A DNA stretch of 28,147 nt from a virus: positions 1 through 28,147 of IMG/VR virus record IMGVR_UViG_3300005471_000046. The stretch is one strand, 5' to 3'. The notes beneath the pieces are model-generated. The model saw only the letters and a program-made list of their open reading frames with translations, ran no database searches and was not told the DNA's origin. Both the position numbers and the translations under genes were made by a program. Shown here one piece after another: positions 8,531 through 14,784 of this stretch. Position 1 is the first letter of the stretch; every line of letters starts with the position of its first letter.

Positions 8531-9064
8531 TCAGTTCACGTAATCAGGGAACGGAACGGTGTCGAAGAACGGAGAGGCGTCTGCCAGAATGTCGCCATCT
8601 GTCGCGCTGATGGAATTCGTTCCGGTCGTCTCCCATCTGTAGCGCCAGCGCCCAGCCTCATCTGTGGTGATGATGCCGACATAGATGCCGATGTCCTCTT
8701 GCTCGATCTCATCGTCCTCGCCAAAGGTGTAGGTCGTCTGGACAGCACTCGGTGAAAACACCCGCAACGTCACGGCGCCAGGGTCGATATAAAGGCCGGT
8801 CTCATCCTTGAACGTAATCTTGATGCGCACCGGGTTGGCTATGGCCTGGCGTCCCGGACGCACCATCAACCGAACTTGGTCTAGCCGGCCCCTCTGGCTC
8901 AGAACCGAGACGACGGTGTCGCCAGCTTCGGTGGCACTCAGCTCGAATGGGCTGACTATGATCCCTTCGAGGGTATCGTTCGCCTCGGTGACGCTTAAGA
9001 CGAAGATCCCGCCGCTGTCGGCTTCCGCCAGCGCCAGGACTGCAAGGGCATCGAAACCTAGCAT
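8531..9064 (-). CDS. Minor virion protein with MLGFDALA N-terminus (177 aa)
   Basis: The N-terminal MLGFDALAVLALAEADSG is a short motif I associate with minor structural proteins of alphaproteobacterial phages; the rest is beta-rich. Residues about 70-175 (RPGRQAIANPVRIKITF, DPGAVTLRVFSPSA, IYVGIITTDEAGRWRYRWET) look like one immunoglobulin-like beta-sandwich, a fold often used for phage surface or tail adaptor domains. No catalytic residues are evident. The stop is 2 bp before the connector gene. Function beyond virion component is unknown. Confidence 0.75.
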   Translation of the reverse strand: MLGFDALAVLALAEADSGGIFVLSVTEANDTLEGIIVSPFELSATEAGDTVVSVLSQRGRLDQVRLMVRPGRQAIANPVRIKITFKDETGLYIDPGAVTLRVFSPSAVQTTYTFGEDDEIEQEDIGIYVGIITTDEAGRWRYRWETTGTNSISATDGDILADASPFFDTVPFPDYVN

Positions 9065-9130
9065 CGTTCAGACCGGCTCGCTGCGGCTAGGGGCTTGACT
9101 GATTGGGGTTGGACGAGGAATATTGCGTGG

Positions 9131-9256
9131 ATGACAACAGCGCTGACAGTCATCGCGGTTTGGGCAAGCGTTGCCGCAGGTCTTGGCGCGATCTGGGCTC
9201 TGGTCGGCTGGCGCACCACATTAACATCGAGGCGTCGCTCGGAGCGGCGACACTGA
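9131..9256 (+). CDS. Putative 41-residue membrane peptide, opposite strand
   Basis: A plus-strand frame in the 198-bp gap between two minus-strand genes starts with ATG at 9131, preceded by GAGGAA 10 nt upstream. It encodes one clear membrane helix (ALTVIAVWASVAAGLGAIW and a few residues more) with aromatic ends, followed by a very basic tail (RTTLTSRRRSERRH) that would stay in the cytoplasm. This profile is typical of real small membrane proteins and unlike a random shadow. A minus-strand frame of 67 codons (9058-9261) covers the same DNA but has no comparable features. Could be an inserted accessory gene (moron) or a lysis-related peptide; neither is shown. Confidence 0.42.
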   Translation: MTTALTVIAVWASVAAGLGAIWALVGWRTTLTSRRRSERRH

Positions 9257-9262
9257 GCCACT

Positions 9263-10234
9263 TCACGGAGGCGGCGCTAAATCAAAGTCTACGAACCGCA
9301 TAGTCGTGTCTTGATCTTGTGCATAAAAAACACCCACTTTCCCGTTCGGCAACAGACACATGCTCGAATAACTGGAGCCCGCTGAGTATACCGTGCCCCT
9401 TCCGGCCCAAGTCGCGCCTCCATCCAAGGAGCGCCATACACTCACATTTTGCCTGTTCGACTGGAATATTCCACTGTGGAGCAGATCGCTTCCTACGCTC
9501 AACATCGCCCCCTCTGTGGCGACGCCCGGCATGTCGCCACGAACTGTCGACGTGCCCCAGGTATCACCTTCGTCCGATGAATAGGTGATGATCCTGAAGG
9601 CGGCAACTTGATTGCGGCTTGATGCAATCAGCCTATCATCGTCCAGTTGCGCCACCGTCGTCTCATTGGCGCCTACCGGACCGAATGGTGATGATCGATC
9701 CCACGTCGCTCCTCCGTCGTCCGAGAAAATGGCGTGTGCCTTGTCCGGGTAGGAGCCCCCGCCATAGGCCGGATCTGAATGATTGCCCCCGCAGAGCAAC
9801 CGGCCGCTCGCCAGAACAATCCCCGCGCCCGGCCCTGTCGCGTACCAGCGCCAGTCGGCGTGCCGGACGGCGCTGGTTATATCTGTGGGCGTCTCCCACG
9901 TCGCCCCGCCGTCGTCCGAAAAGGTGTACCATACCGACACTGTATGCGTGCCCGCCCTGATAGCGCCCTCATTCGCTGCCGCTATCTGCGAGCAGTAAAG
10001 CAGATGAAACTTACTAGCGGCCGCGTCACCAATGACGCATGGATTACGAAAGCAGTTAACGCCATCGCTGGCGACCACCTGCGCGGCACCCCACGTCGCC
10101 CCGTTGTCGTCAGACACCCGCGCTTCAATGTCTATGTGGCCGCCGTCTGTCGCAGGGTCATGGTCACGCTCACACAGCGCTATCACATTGGCGCCATCCG
10201 TCGCCAGTGCTGGAATATGATAGGAACTAGCCAT
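9263..10234 (-). CDS. Sialidase-like (GH33-type) beta-propeller with five Asp boxes
   Basis: Starting at ATG 10234 the protein has 323 residues. Five Asp boxes (S-x-D-x-G-x-T-W) lie at residues 41-48, 106-113, 171-178, 219-226 and 269-276, the hallmark of six-bladed sialidase propellers. Other sialidase features are a YHIPAL motif at 5-10 (normally FRIP/YRIP), CERD at 21-24, an Asp in TDGGHIDI (about 30-36), TGPGAGIVLASGRLL at 133-147, ANETTVAQL with Glu191, SSRN with Arg207, SNRQNVSVWRS (Arg261/Arg268) and SSYSSM with Tyr289, the likely nucleophile. So the Asp, Glu, Tyr and two Arg are present, but the first arginine is His6. It probably acts on or binds capsule or surface glycans as a tailspike. 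The frame is open upstream to 10486, overlapping the preceding gene, with no better start found; no signal peptide. Confidence 0.85.
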   Translation of the reverse strand: MASSYHIPALATDGANVIALCERDHDPATDGGHIDIEARVSDDNGATWGAAQVVASDGVNCFRNPCVIGDAAASKFHLLYCSQIAAANEGAIRAGTHTVSVWYTFSDDGGATWETPTDITSAVRHADWRWYATGPGAGIVLASGRLLCGGNHSDPAYGGGSYPDKAHAIFSDDGGATWDRSSPFGPVGANETTVAQLDDDRLIASSRNQVAAFRIITYSSDEGDTWGTSTVRGDMPGVATEGAMLSVGSDLLHSGIFQSNRQNVSVWRSLDGGATWAGRGTVYSAGSSYSSMCLLPNGKVGVFYAQDQDTTMRFVDFDLAPPP

Positions 10235-10277
10235 CGGTCCAAAGCGCCTGCGCGGATGAGAGGTTTTCGATTGCCAG

Positions 10278-11879
10278 TCAACCCACCGTCGACACGGCAG
10301 TCCACGTTGTGCCGCCATCCGTATTGATATACGCACGGTCCGCAACGCCTGTCCCGTCGCTGCGCATGAACCAAGACCCCTTTGCTGCCGATACCGTGGG
10401 GGCACCCGAGCCGTAATAAATGCCGAACCCGGCAGTCGTTCCAAACAGCAATCTTGCGGATGTGGAGCCAGACGCCGGGGTCGCAACGGCCGGGCGAACC
10501 GTGATCGACGCGTCTGAGCTTATTTTTAGACTTACAGAAGATCCGTTATCTCCAGAAAACAACAGCGCTTGCGTAACGCCACGAAAACAACTATCGCCCG
10601 CAGAAGAGCCAGTTATAACTTCATTGCCGGCCTGCGCCACGCCAAATATGAGTTTAGGTGCGTTGGTCAGAGATACGGTGACAGTTGGATTGAATGCGCC
10701 CGTGGAATTCAATAGAAAGGCATCATTGGCGCCAACATTCATGGTTGTCACGCCGAGCTTTGACACCTTGAAAACACTACTGCCGCCAAGCTGCAGATCC
10801 ACAAGCAGGGAGGCAGCGGCAGAGGCTGTAGCGGTGACGTTGTATTTGATGCCGACCGCGGCGCCGGACGTGTTCCACACGTCCACGAGGTTGAGGAACG
10901 GGGTGGTATCGGCGCCGAGCGCGATGTGGGGAGCGCGCACGCCGAGCCGCTGGGTGCCGCCGGTAAGCAGATTGATCAGCTGCGAGGCCGCATCGTGTGC
11001 CGTTGCCGTCAGATTGAGCTTGATGCCTGAGGGTGTGCCGGATGTATTCCAGGTGCCAGCGCAGTCGACAACGGATTGGGCGCTGGAGCCCGTCAGCGAG
11101 TACCCGGTCGAGCTAATAATACTCTCGTTGGCGGTTCCTTCAGTGATGGTCTGGCCACGCGTCCAGGTGTTATTGAGCGCCAGACCTGGAATGGACTGCG
11201 ACGTTGACGGGAACGTCATGGTGGTGGAATCGGTGCCGGCCAGCGTCAGACTGTGGCTGGCGGTAAGTGTCTTGCCTGCGGCAATTGCTAAAACAAAGGC
11301 ATCGCCACCCGCAAAGGTGCCCGAGTTGTTTACGGTCAGCGTCTTGCTGGCGGCGCCGAACACCAGCGTTCCAGCGTTCGTGCTGACGGTGAAGCCCACG
11401 TTGAACGTGACATCCGCCAACACAGAGAGCGTCCGGGCGCCATCGCCAGTCGTCAGCGTAAAGGTCCGATCCGCCGACAAATCGGAACCGGGCGCGATCG
11501 TCAGCAGATGGCTAGCGTTGGTGTCCCTGACGCGTAGCCCCGTATTGGTGAGCGACAGCTGCTCGATGTCTTCCTTGGCGGCCGTCAGAAATACGCTGGC
11601 TACCCCAGACAAGGTTATCTTGGTCGTGCCAGACGTACCGCCGATCTTGGACAGCAGCACCGTGTCACGCGAAAGCGTTGTGCCGGACGCCGTATAAGTG
11701 CCCCGCCCAATCTCGAAATCGTTCCCGTCCTCAATCGTGTACGTAACTAAATCGCCGTCACCAATGCCAGCCTCCGCAAACGTCGCATAGCGCGCCACGG
11801 CTGAACCCAGCGTAATGGTGCCGGTGCCCGCAGTCGCGGTCGTCATCCGCGCTCGATTGAATTGCTTGTAGATGGCCAT
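10278..11879 (-). CDS. Tail-fibre/spike-like virion protein (533 aa)
   Basis: Residues 8-78 (FNRARMTTATAGTG to RGTYTASGTTLSRDTVLLS) form an N-terminal domain common in phage tail proteins. The body is Thr/Ser/Gly-rich beta sequence, as in fibres, and holds a short internal repeat: WNTSG..xGIKxNxTATA..AAS at about 277-300 and again at 335-358, spaced 58 residues apart. The C-terminus (KGSWFMRSDGTGVADRAYI, then NTDGGTTWTAVSTVG) is a frequent fibre ending. The sialidase gene follows after 43 bp in another frame; together they may form one adsorption apparatus. No intramolecular chaperone signature was recognised. Confidence 0.78.
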   Translation of the reverse strand: MAIYKQFNRARMTTATAGTGTITLGSAVARYATFAEAGIGDGDLVTYTIEDGNDFEIGRGTYTASGTTLSRDTVLLSKIGGTSGTTKITLSGVASVFLTAAKEDIEQLSLTNTGLRVRDTNASHLLTIAPGSDLSADRTFTLTTGDGARTLSVLADVTFNVGFTVSTNAGTLVFGAASKTLTVNNSGTFAGGDAFVLAIAAGKTLTASHSLTLAGTDSTTMTFPSTSQSIPGLALNNTWTRGQTITEGTANESIISSTGYSLTGSSAQSVVDCAGTWNTSGTPSGIKLNLTATAHDAASQLINLLTGGTQRLGVRAPHIALGADTTPFLNLVDVWNTSGAAVGIKYNVTATASAAASLLVDLQLGGSSVFKVSKLGVTTMNVGANDAFLLNSTGAFNPTVTVSLTNAPKLIFGVAQAGNEVITGSSAGDSCFRGVTQALLFSGDNGSSVSLKISSDASITVRPAVATPASGSTSARLLFGTTAGFGIYYGSGAPTVSAAKGSWFMRSDGTGVADRAYINTDGGTTWTAVSTVG

Positions 11880-11883
11880 GGCG

Positions 11884-12291
11884 TCAGCTATTCCCCGCCG
11901 TCAGTGTGAAAGACGTGATCTGGATGGTCTGGCCTGACGTGACCGCGAGAGTGCCGACCGTCATATCGCCGCCGCCGCCACTCGCCGTGATAGTGCCCTG
12001 GATGTGGCAGGTGACGCCTGTCGATTCGTAGACGCGGAAATGCCCAGCCGTCCCCGATGCATCGGCCGATGCATCCTCCCATGTCCCAGTCTTCGCCTTG
12101 GCTCCCGAGGATGCTGCCGCCATCCAATCGGAGGGAAGCGTCAAGGTCGCCAGAACTGTCCCACTGTCCGCAGCCGCGCAGTTGGCCGGCGGGGATCCGG
12201 TGCGCACCTTCAGGATTGCGGTCGCGCCAATTGCGGTCTCGACCGCGTCGAGCTTGGCATTGCGGACAGTCGTGGAGTATTGCAGGGTCAC
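11884..12291 (-). CDS. Minor virion protein, beta-rich (135 aa)
   Basis: The start is GTG at 12291, with GGAG 9 nt upstream overlapping the end of the previous gene. The N-terminus (MTLQYSTTVRNAKLDAVETAIG) is a helix seen in small virion proteins of tailed phages, followed by a beta domain (AILKVRTGSPPANCAAADSG, LATLTLPSDWM, GTAGHFRVYESTGVTCHIQG) and a Gly/Thr-rich C-terminal part ending ITSFTLTAGNS. It lies 4 bp before the fibre-like gene. The overall design resembles head-decoration or tail adaptor proteins, but no specific function can be assigned. Confidence 0.75.
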   Translation of the reverse strand: MTLQYSTTVRNAKLDAVETAIGATAILKVRTGSPPANCAAADSGTVLATLTLPSDWMAAASSGAKAKTGTWEDASADASGTAGHFRVYESTGVTCHIQGTITASGGGGDMTVGTLAVTSGQTIQITSFTLTAGNS

Positions 12292-12297
12292 AGCTCG

Positions 12298-12522
12298 TCA
12301 CTCCACTGCACGGAGATTGGGCTTCTCGGCCGGGGCGAAAGGCGCGCCCTCAACCTCTTGGACGAGTTCGTGTATGCGTAACAACTGCTCAATGCCGGAA
12401 GCCAGTCCGCTCAGTCCGGCTTGCCCGAGTTGGGCGGCAATACTGCGCACGCCCGCATCGCAGCAAGCAACCTGCGTCGCGTGTAATTTCTCAGTCAAGT
12501 CCAAAGCCTTGGTTTCTGCCAT
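12298..12522 (-). CDS. Small helical protein (74 aa)
   Basis: No family recognised. The sequence is helical and amphipathic (MAETKALDLTEKLHATQVACCDAGV, LASGIEQLLRIHELVQEVEG), suggesting a short coiled coil, with a Pro-containing C-terminal tail (APFAPAEKPNLRAVE) and a Cys pair at about residues 20-21. AAGGAG lies 10 nt before the ATG at 12522. It is embedded among minor virion genes in the same direction and may be an assembly or chaperone factor, which is inference only. Confidence 0.7.
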   Translation of the reverse strand: MAETKALDLTEKLHATQVACCDAGVRSIAAQLGQAGLSGLASGIEQLLRIHELVQEVEGAPFAPAEKPNLRAVE

Positions 12523-12544
12523 GGTTGGCCAGCTCCTTTGATTT

Positions 12545-12868
12545 TTAGCGGAAAACGGTGAGGCGGTAAGCGAGAGAGCCCAAGGCCACGTTGCCGATCA
12601 CGGATGTGACGAAGCGAATTGCCAACGTGCCGTTGACCGAGCAACGCGCGCCGCCAACAGCAATGCCGGTCGGCAGTGCGCCCAAGCATTGCACCAAGCA
12701 CTGATCCGTGGTGAGCAAGCCTGTCACAGCTTGCGTTGCCGTAAGGCCGTCGAGCGTGATGACGATGCCCAGATCAGCCGTGAAGTCCTTGTAGAAAACA
12801 TTACTGACCGCAGAGAAGCCGGACGGCGGGTCGCTGCGCATACCGGATGAGAAGCGCGAGCCGATCAT
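12545..12868 (-). CDS. Small virion protein, beta-rich (107 aa)
   Basis: I place the start at ATG 12868 (MIGSRFSSGM), preceded by GGAG 7 nt upstream; an in-frame TTG at 12883 would overlap the previous gene and has no such site. The protein contains beta-prone segments (ADLGIVITLDGLTATQAVTG, SVNGTLAIRFVTSVIGNVAL, LAYRLTVFR) and no catalytic motif. Its location in a run of small structural genes after the capsid suggests a head-tail joining or decoration component. Family unknown. Confidence 0.72.
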   Translation of the reverse strand: MIGSRFSSGMRSDPPSGFSAVSNVFYKDFTADLGIVITLDGLTATQAVTGLLTTDQCLVQCLGALPTGIAVGGARCSVNGTLAIRFVTSVIGNVALGSLAYRLTVFR

Positions 12869-12869
12869 C

Positions 12870-13139
12870 TCACCACTCCACAAACGTGACCGTTGGCGTA
12901 CCGGAGGCGGCGATAGCCCAAATCGCCCCCGTATAGCCCTCGAAGCCGAACGACACGCCAGGCTTCAGCACGTGCCCCGTGGTGGTCGACACGGAGCTGT
13001 CCTTGCCGAGATAGACCTTGATGGCGGCGTCGTCGTTGGTCACCTCGGCAAACGACCGATTGGGGTTCTCCGCGATCACGACTTCGGCTGCCGTCGACAG
13101 CGCGTTCTGCCCCGTGGTCAGGCTGTTGTTCTTGGCCAT
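12870..13139 (-). CDS. Small virion protein (89 aa)
   Basis: The sequence MAKNNSLTTGQNALSTAAEVVIAENPNR is followed by a compact beta domain (FAEVTNDDAAIKVYLGKDSS, TTTGHVLKPGVSFGFEGY, AIWAIAASGTPTVTFVEW). This pattern of a small beta-sandwich ending in a VxFVEW strand is found in minor virion proteins of tailed phages. The gene lies 5 bp from its upstream neighbour and its stop is one base from the next start. Specific function not recognisable. Confidence 0.75.
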   Translation of the reverse strand: MAKNNSLTTGQNALSTAAEVVIAENPNRSFAEVTNDDAAIKVYLGKDSSVSTTTGHVLKPGVSFGFEGYTGAIWAIAASGTPTVTFVEW

Positions 13140-13144
13140 CGGCG

Positions 13145-14170
13145 TCAGCCTTTCACGAGGGTCAAGGGCGTCGTCTCGGCGGGCGTGGACGCCGCCACGA
13201 ACAACGGCGAGACCGGCGTGCCGTCGACGAACGTTGCCGTGGTCAAATCCGATCCGTCCGTCAGATCATCGGTATTCGCCGTCCAGTCGCCGGTATTGTT
13301 GGCAATGGCGATATAGCCAATGGCCACATTGCCCGTGTCAGCCGACGGCAATGCCGCCAGCGCGAGCGGCGCCGTATTGTACAATTGTGGCGTCAGCGGC
13401 ACCTTCGTGCTGATCGTCCCCGCCGCGTTCTGCTGCACCAGAATGATGCCGAACTTGCTGGCGTTGACGACGTGGTTGGCCGTGAACACCAGCGCCGTGG
13501 TGGCAGCCTTGGTGTAGACCACGTCGTTGATGCGCACGACGGAGGGAACCGCCGTCTTGAACTTCTCGGCCGTCGCGTCGATCGCGAGCTTGCCGTTGAC
13601 GAGCAGGGCGTTGCCCATGACCGATGCGGCCAACGGCGTCGCATCGGTGAAGGCTGCCGTCGTCAGGTCCGACGCATTGGTCATGTCGTCGGTGTTGGCC
13701 GTCCACGCGGCCACGCCGGCTTCGATGGCGATGTAGCCTAGGGCGACGTAGCCCGTGTCGGCGGACGGTAGCGCAGCGAGCGCCAGCGGCGCCGTCGCGT
13801 ATGCCTGCGTGGCGGACGGCACTTTGGTGCCGATGGTGCCTGCGGCATTCTGTTGGATCAGGATCACGCCGAACTTGGTGGCGCTGATCACGTGCGCCGC
13901 GGTGAACGTCAGCAGGTCGGTTGCCGCCTTGACGTAGGGCACGCCGCCGATGCGCACCGCCGACGCCGTGGTGGTCTTGAACTTCTCAGCCGTGGCGCTG
14001 ATGGCCAGCGTGCCGTGCGATAGAAGACCATTGGCGATCGCCGTTTGCGTTGCCGCCAGAGAGGCCTGCAGCTCATTGATGACGGCCGTGGCGTTGACCA
14101 TCCAGCGATAGATATCGCCCGTCTCGAAGGCGCCCTCGAGAATGTCGTGGCGCAGCGGTAGCGCGGTCAT
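13145..14170 (-). CDS. Virion protein with exact 140-residue internal duplication (341 aa)
   Basis: After a short N-terminal helix region (LEGAFETGDIYRWMVNATAVI) the protein consists of two homologous units offset by exactly 140 residues, about 47-186 and 187-326. Matching landmarks are AEKFKT at 61 and 201, KFGVIL/KFGIIL at 99 and 239, QQNAAGTI at 106 and 246, LPSADTG at 134 and 274, and WTANTDD at 156 and 296. Each unit is predicted beta-rich. A tandem-domain surface or fibre-like protein is likely; enzymatic motifs are absent. The duplication is recent enough to keep several identical heptapeptides but diverged elsewhere, so both copies appear to be under selection. Located just after the major capsid block. 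Confidence 0.8.
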   Translation of the reverse strand: MTALPLRHDILEGAFETGDIYRWMVNATAVINELQASLAATQTAIANGLLSHGTLAISATAEKFKTTTASAVRIGGVPYVKAATDLLTFTAAHVISATKFGVILIQQNAAGTIGTKVPSATQAYATAPLALAALPSADTGYVALGYIAIEAGVAAWTANTDDMTNASDLTTAAFTDATPLAASVMGNALLVNGKLAIDATAEKFKTAVPSVVRINDVVYTKAATTALVFTANHVVNASKFGIILVQQNAAGTISTKVPLTPQLYNTAPLALAALPSADTGNVAIGYIAIANNTGDWTANTDDLTDGSDLTTATFVDGTPVSPLFVAASTPAETTPLTLVKG

Positions 14171-14174
14171 TGGT

Positions 14175-14242
14175 CAGGTTCCAGGTGTTGGGGGGTCAGG
14201 GGTCAGGGAAACCAGAACCTAGTCCCTGACCCCTAGAACCTG
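14175..14242. repeat. Nested inverted repeat between two virion genes
   Basis: Outer arms CAGGTTC (14175-14181) and GAACCTG (14236-14242) enclose perfect inner arms AGGGGTCAGGGA (14198-14209) and TCCCTGACCCCT (14223-14234) with a 13-nt loop. GGGGTCAGG and AGAACCT are also repeated directly inside it. It fills most of the 74-bp gap between the 152- and 341-residue genes. There is no T run, so it is not a standard terminator; it looks like a small mobile palindromic (REP/MITE-type) element or a processing hairpin. Confidence 0.7.
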
Positions 14243-14244
14243 CA

Positions 14245-14703
14245 TCAAGCCGGCGTCAGCGCTGTGGTCGAGAAGCTCTCGTCCACGAAGCCTTCGAGGC
14301 ATATCTTGAGCGTGCCGGCAACGGCTGTGTTGGCCGCCGTGTTGCAGTACACGCGGATTTGCGTCTTGGCGGCGTACTTGTAGAGGAAGCCGGCGCGCGC
14401 CAGCGCAGTCGTGTACCCGGCCGCCTGAATGCTGAGTGCGGCAATCAGGCGATCCTCGTCGTCGACGTCGCCGATATCGATCAGACCGGCAGAGCCCGAG
14501 TCCATGTCGGTGACATCGACGCCGATGCCGGTGACGACAAAGCCGGCCGGCACGTTGAACAGCCCGACATCGTCGTTGGCGTTGTCGATCATGGTCGTCG
14601 CCAGCGCCACGATTGCCGTGAGCTTGAGAGGCTGGCGATGCCATCCCGGCCCGACGACCTTGCCGGAGCTGGTGTTGGAGAGGGAGGTTTCGTAGGTAGC
14701 CAT
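14245..14703 (-). CDS. Putative head decoration or minor capsid protein (152 aa)
   Basis: The first gene after the major capsid protein and its hairpin. The sequence (MATYETSLSNTSSGKVVGPG, LTAIVALATTMIDNANDDVG, LFNVPAGFVVTGIGVDVTDMD, then SIQAAGYTTALARAGFLY and TQIRVYCNTAANTAVAG) is beta-rich with no catalytic motif. Position directly downstream of the coat gene and size fit a decoration or head-completion protein, but I recognise no specific family. GGAGG lies just before the ATG at 14703. Confidence 0.72.
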   Translation of the reverse strand: MATYETSLSNTSSGKVVGPGWHRQPLKLTAIVALATTMIDNANDDVGLFNVPAGFVVTGIGVDVTDMDSGSAGLIDIGDVDDEDRLIAALSIQAAGYTTALARAGFLYKYAAKTQIRVYCNTAANTAVAGTLKICLEGFVDESFSTTALTPA

Positions 14704-14735
14704 GGGAGGAGCCTTTCGGAAAGAAGATAAGGGAG

Positions 14736-14764
14736 GCGAGCGCCGCTCGGTTGACGGCGCTCGC
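14736..14764 (-). terminator. Strong hairpin after major capsid gene, possible terminator
   Basis: On the minus strand GCGAGCGCCG and CGGCGCTCGC form a perfect 10-bp stem with a 9-nt loop, 15 nt after the capsid stop, followed by a pyrimidine-rich, U-containing tract (CTCCCTTATCTTCTTTCC). A hairpin here could reduce transcription of distal genes relative to the coat protein. The U tract is imperfect, so an RNA-stability role is also possible. Confidence 0.6.
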
Positions 14765-14784
14765 TCAGATCACGTCAGATCACG
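14765..14784. repeat. Tandem 10-bp duplication across the capsid stop codon
   Basis: TCAGATCACG occurs twice in a row (14765-14774 and 14775-14784). On the minus strand this puts CGTGATCTGA CGTGATCTGA at the end of the major capsid gene; the first copy supplies the stop codon TGA. Confidence 0.85.

Noticed and set aside
10234-10486. Sialidase fused to the fibre-like protein by programmed frameshift
   Set aside because: The sialidase frame is open upstream, but no slippery heptamer was found before the fibre stop codon and the two starts/stops fit separate genes.
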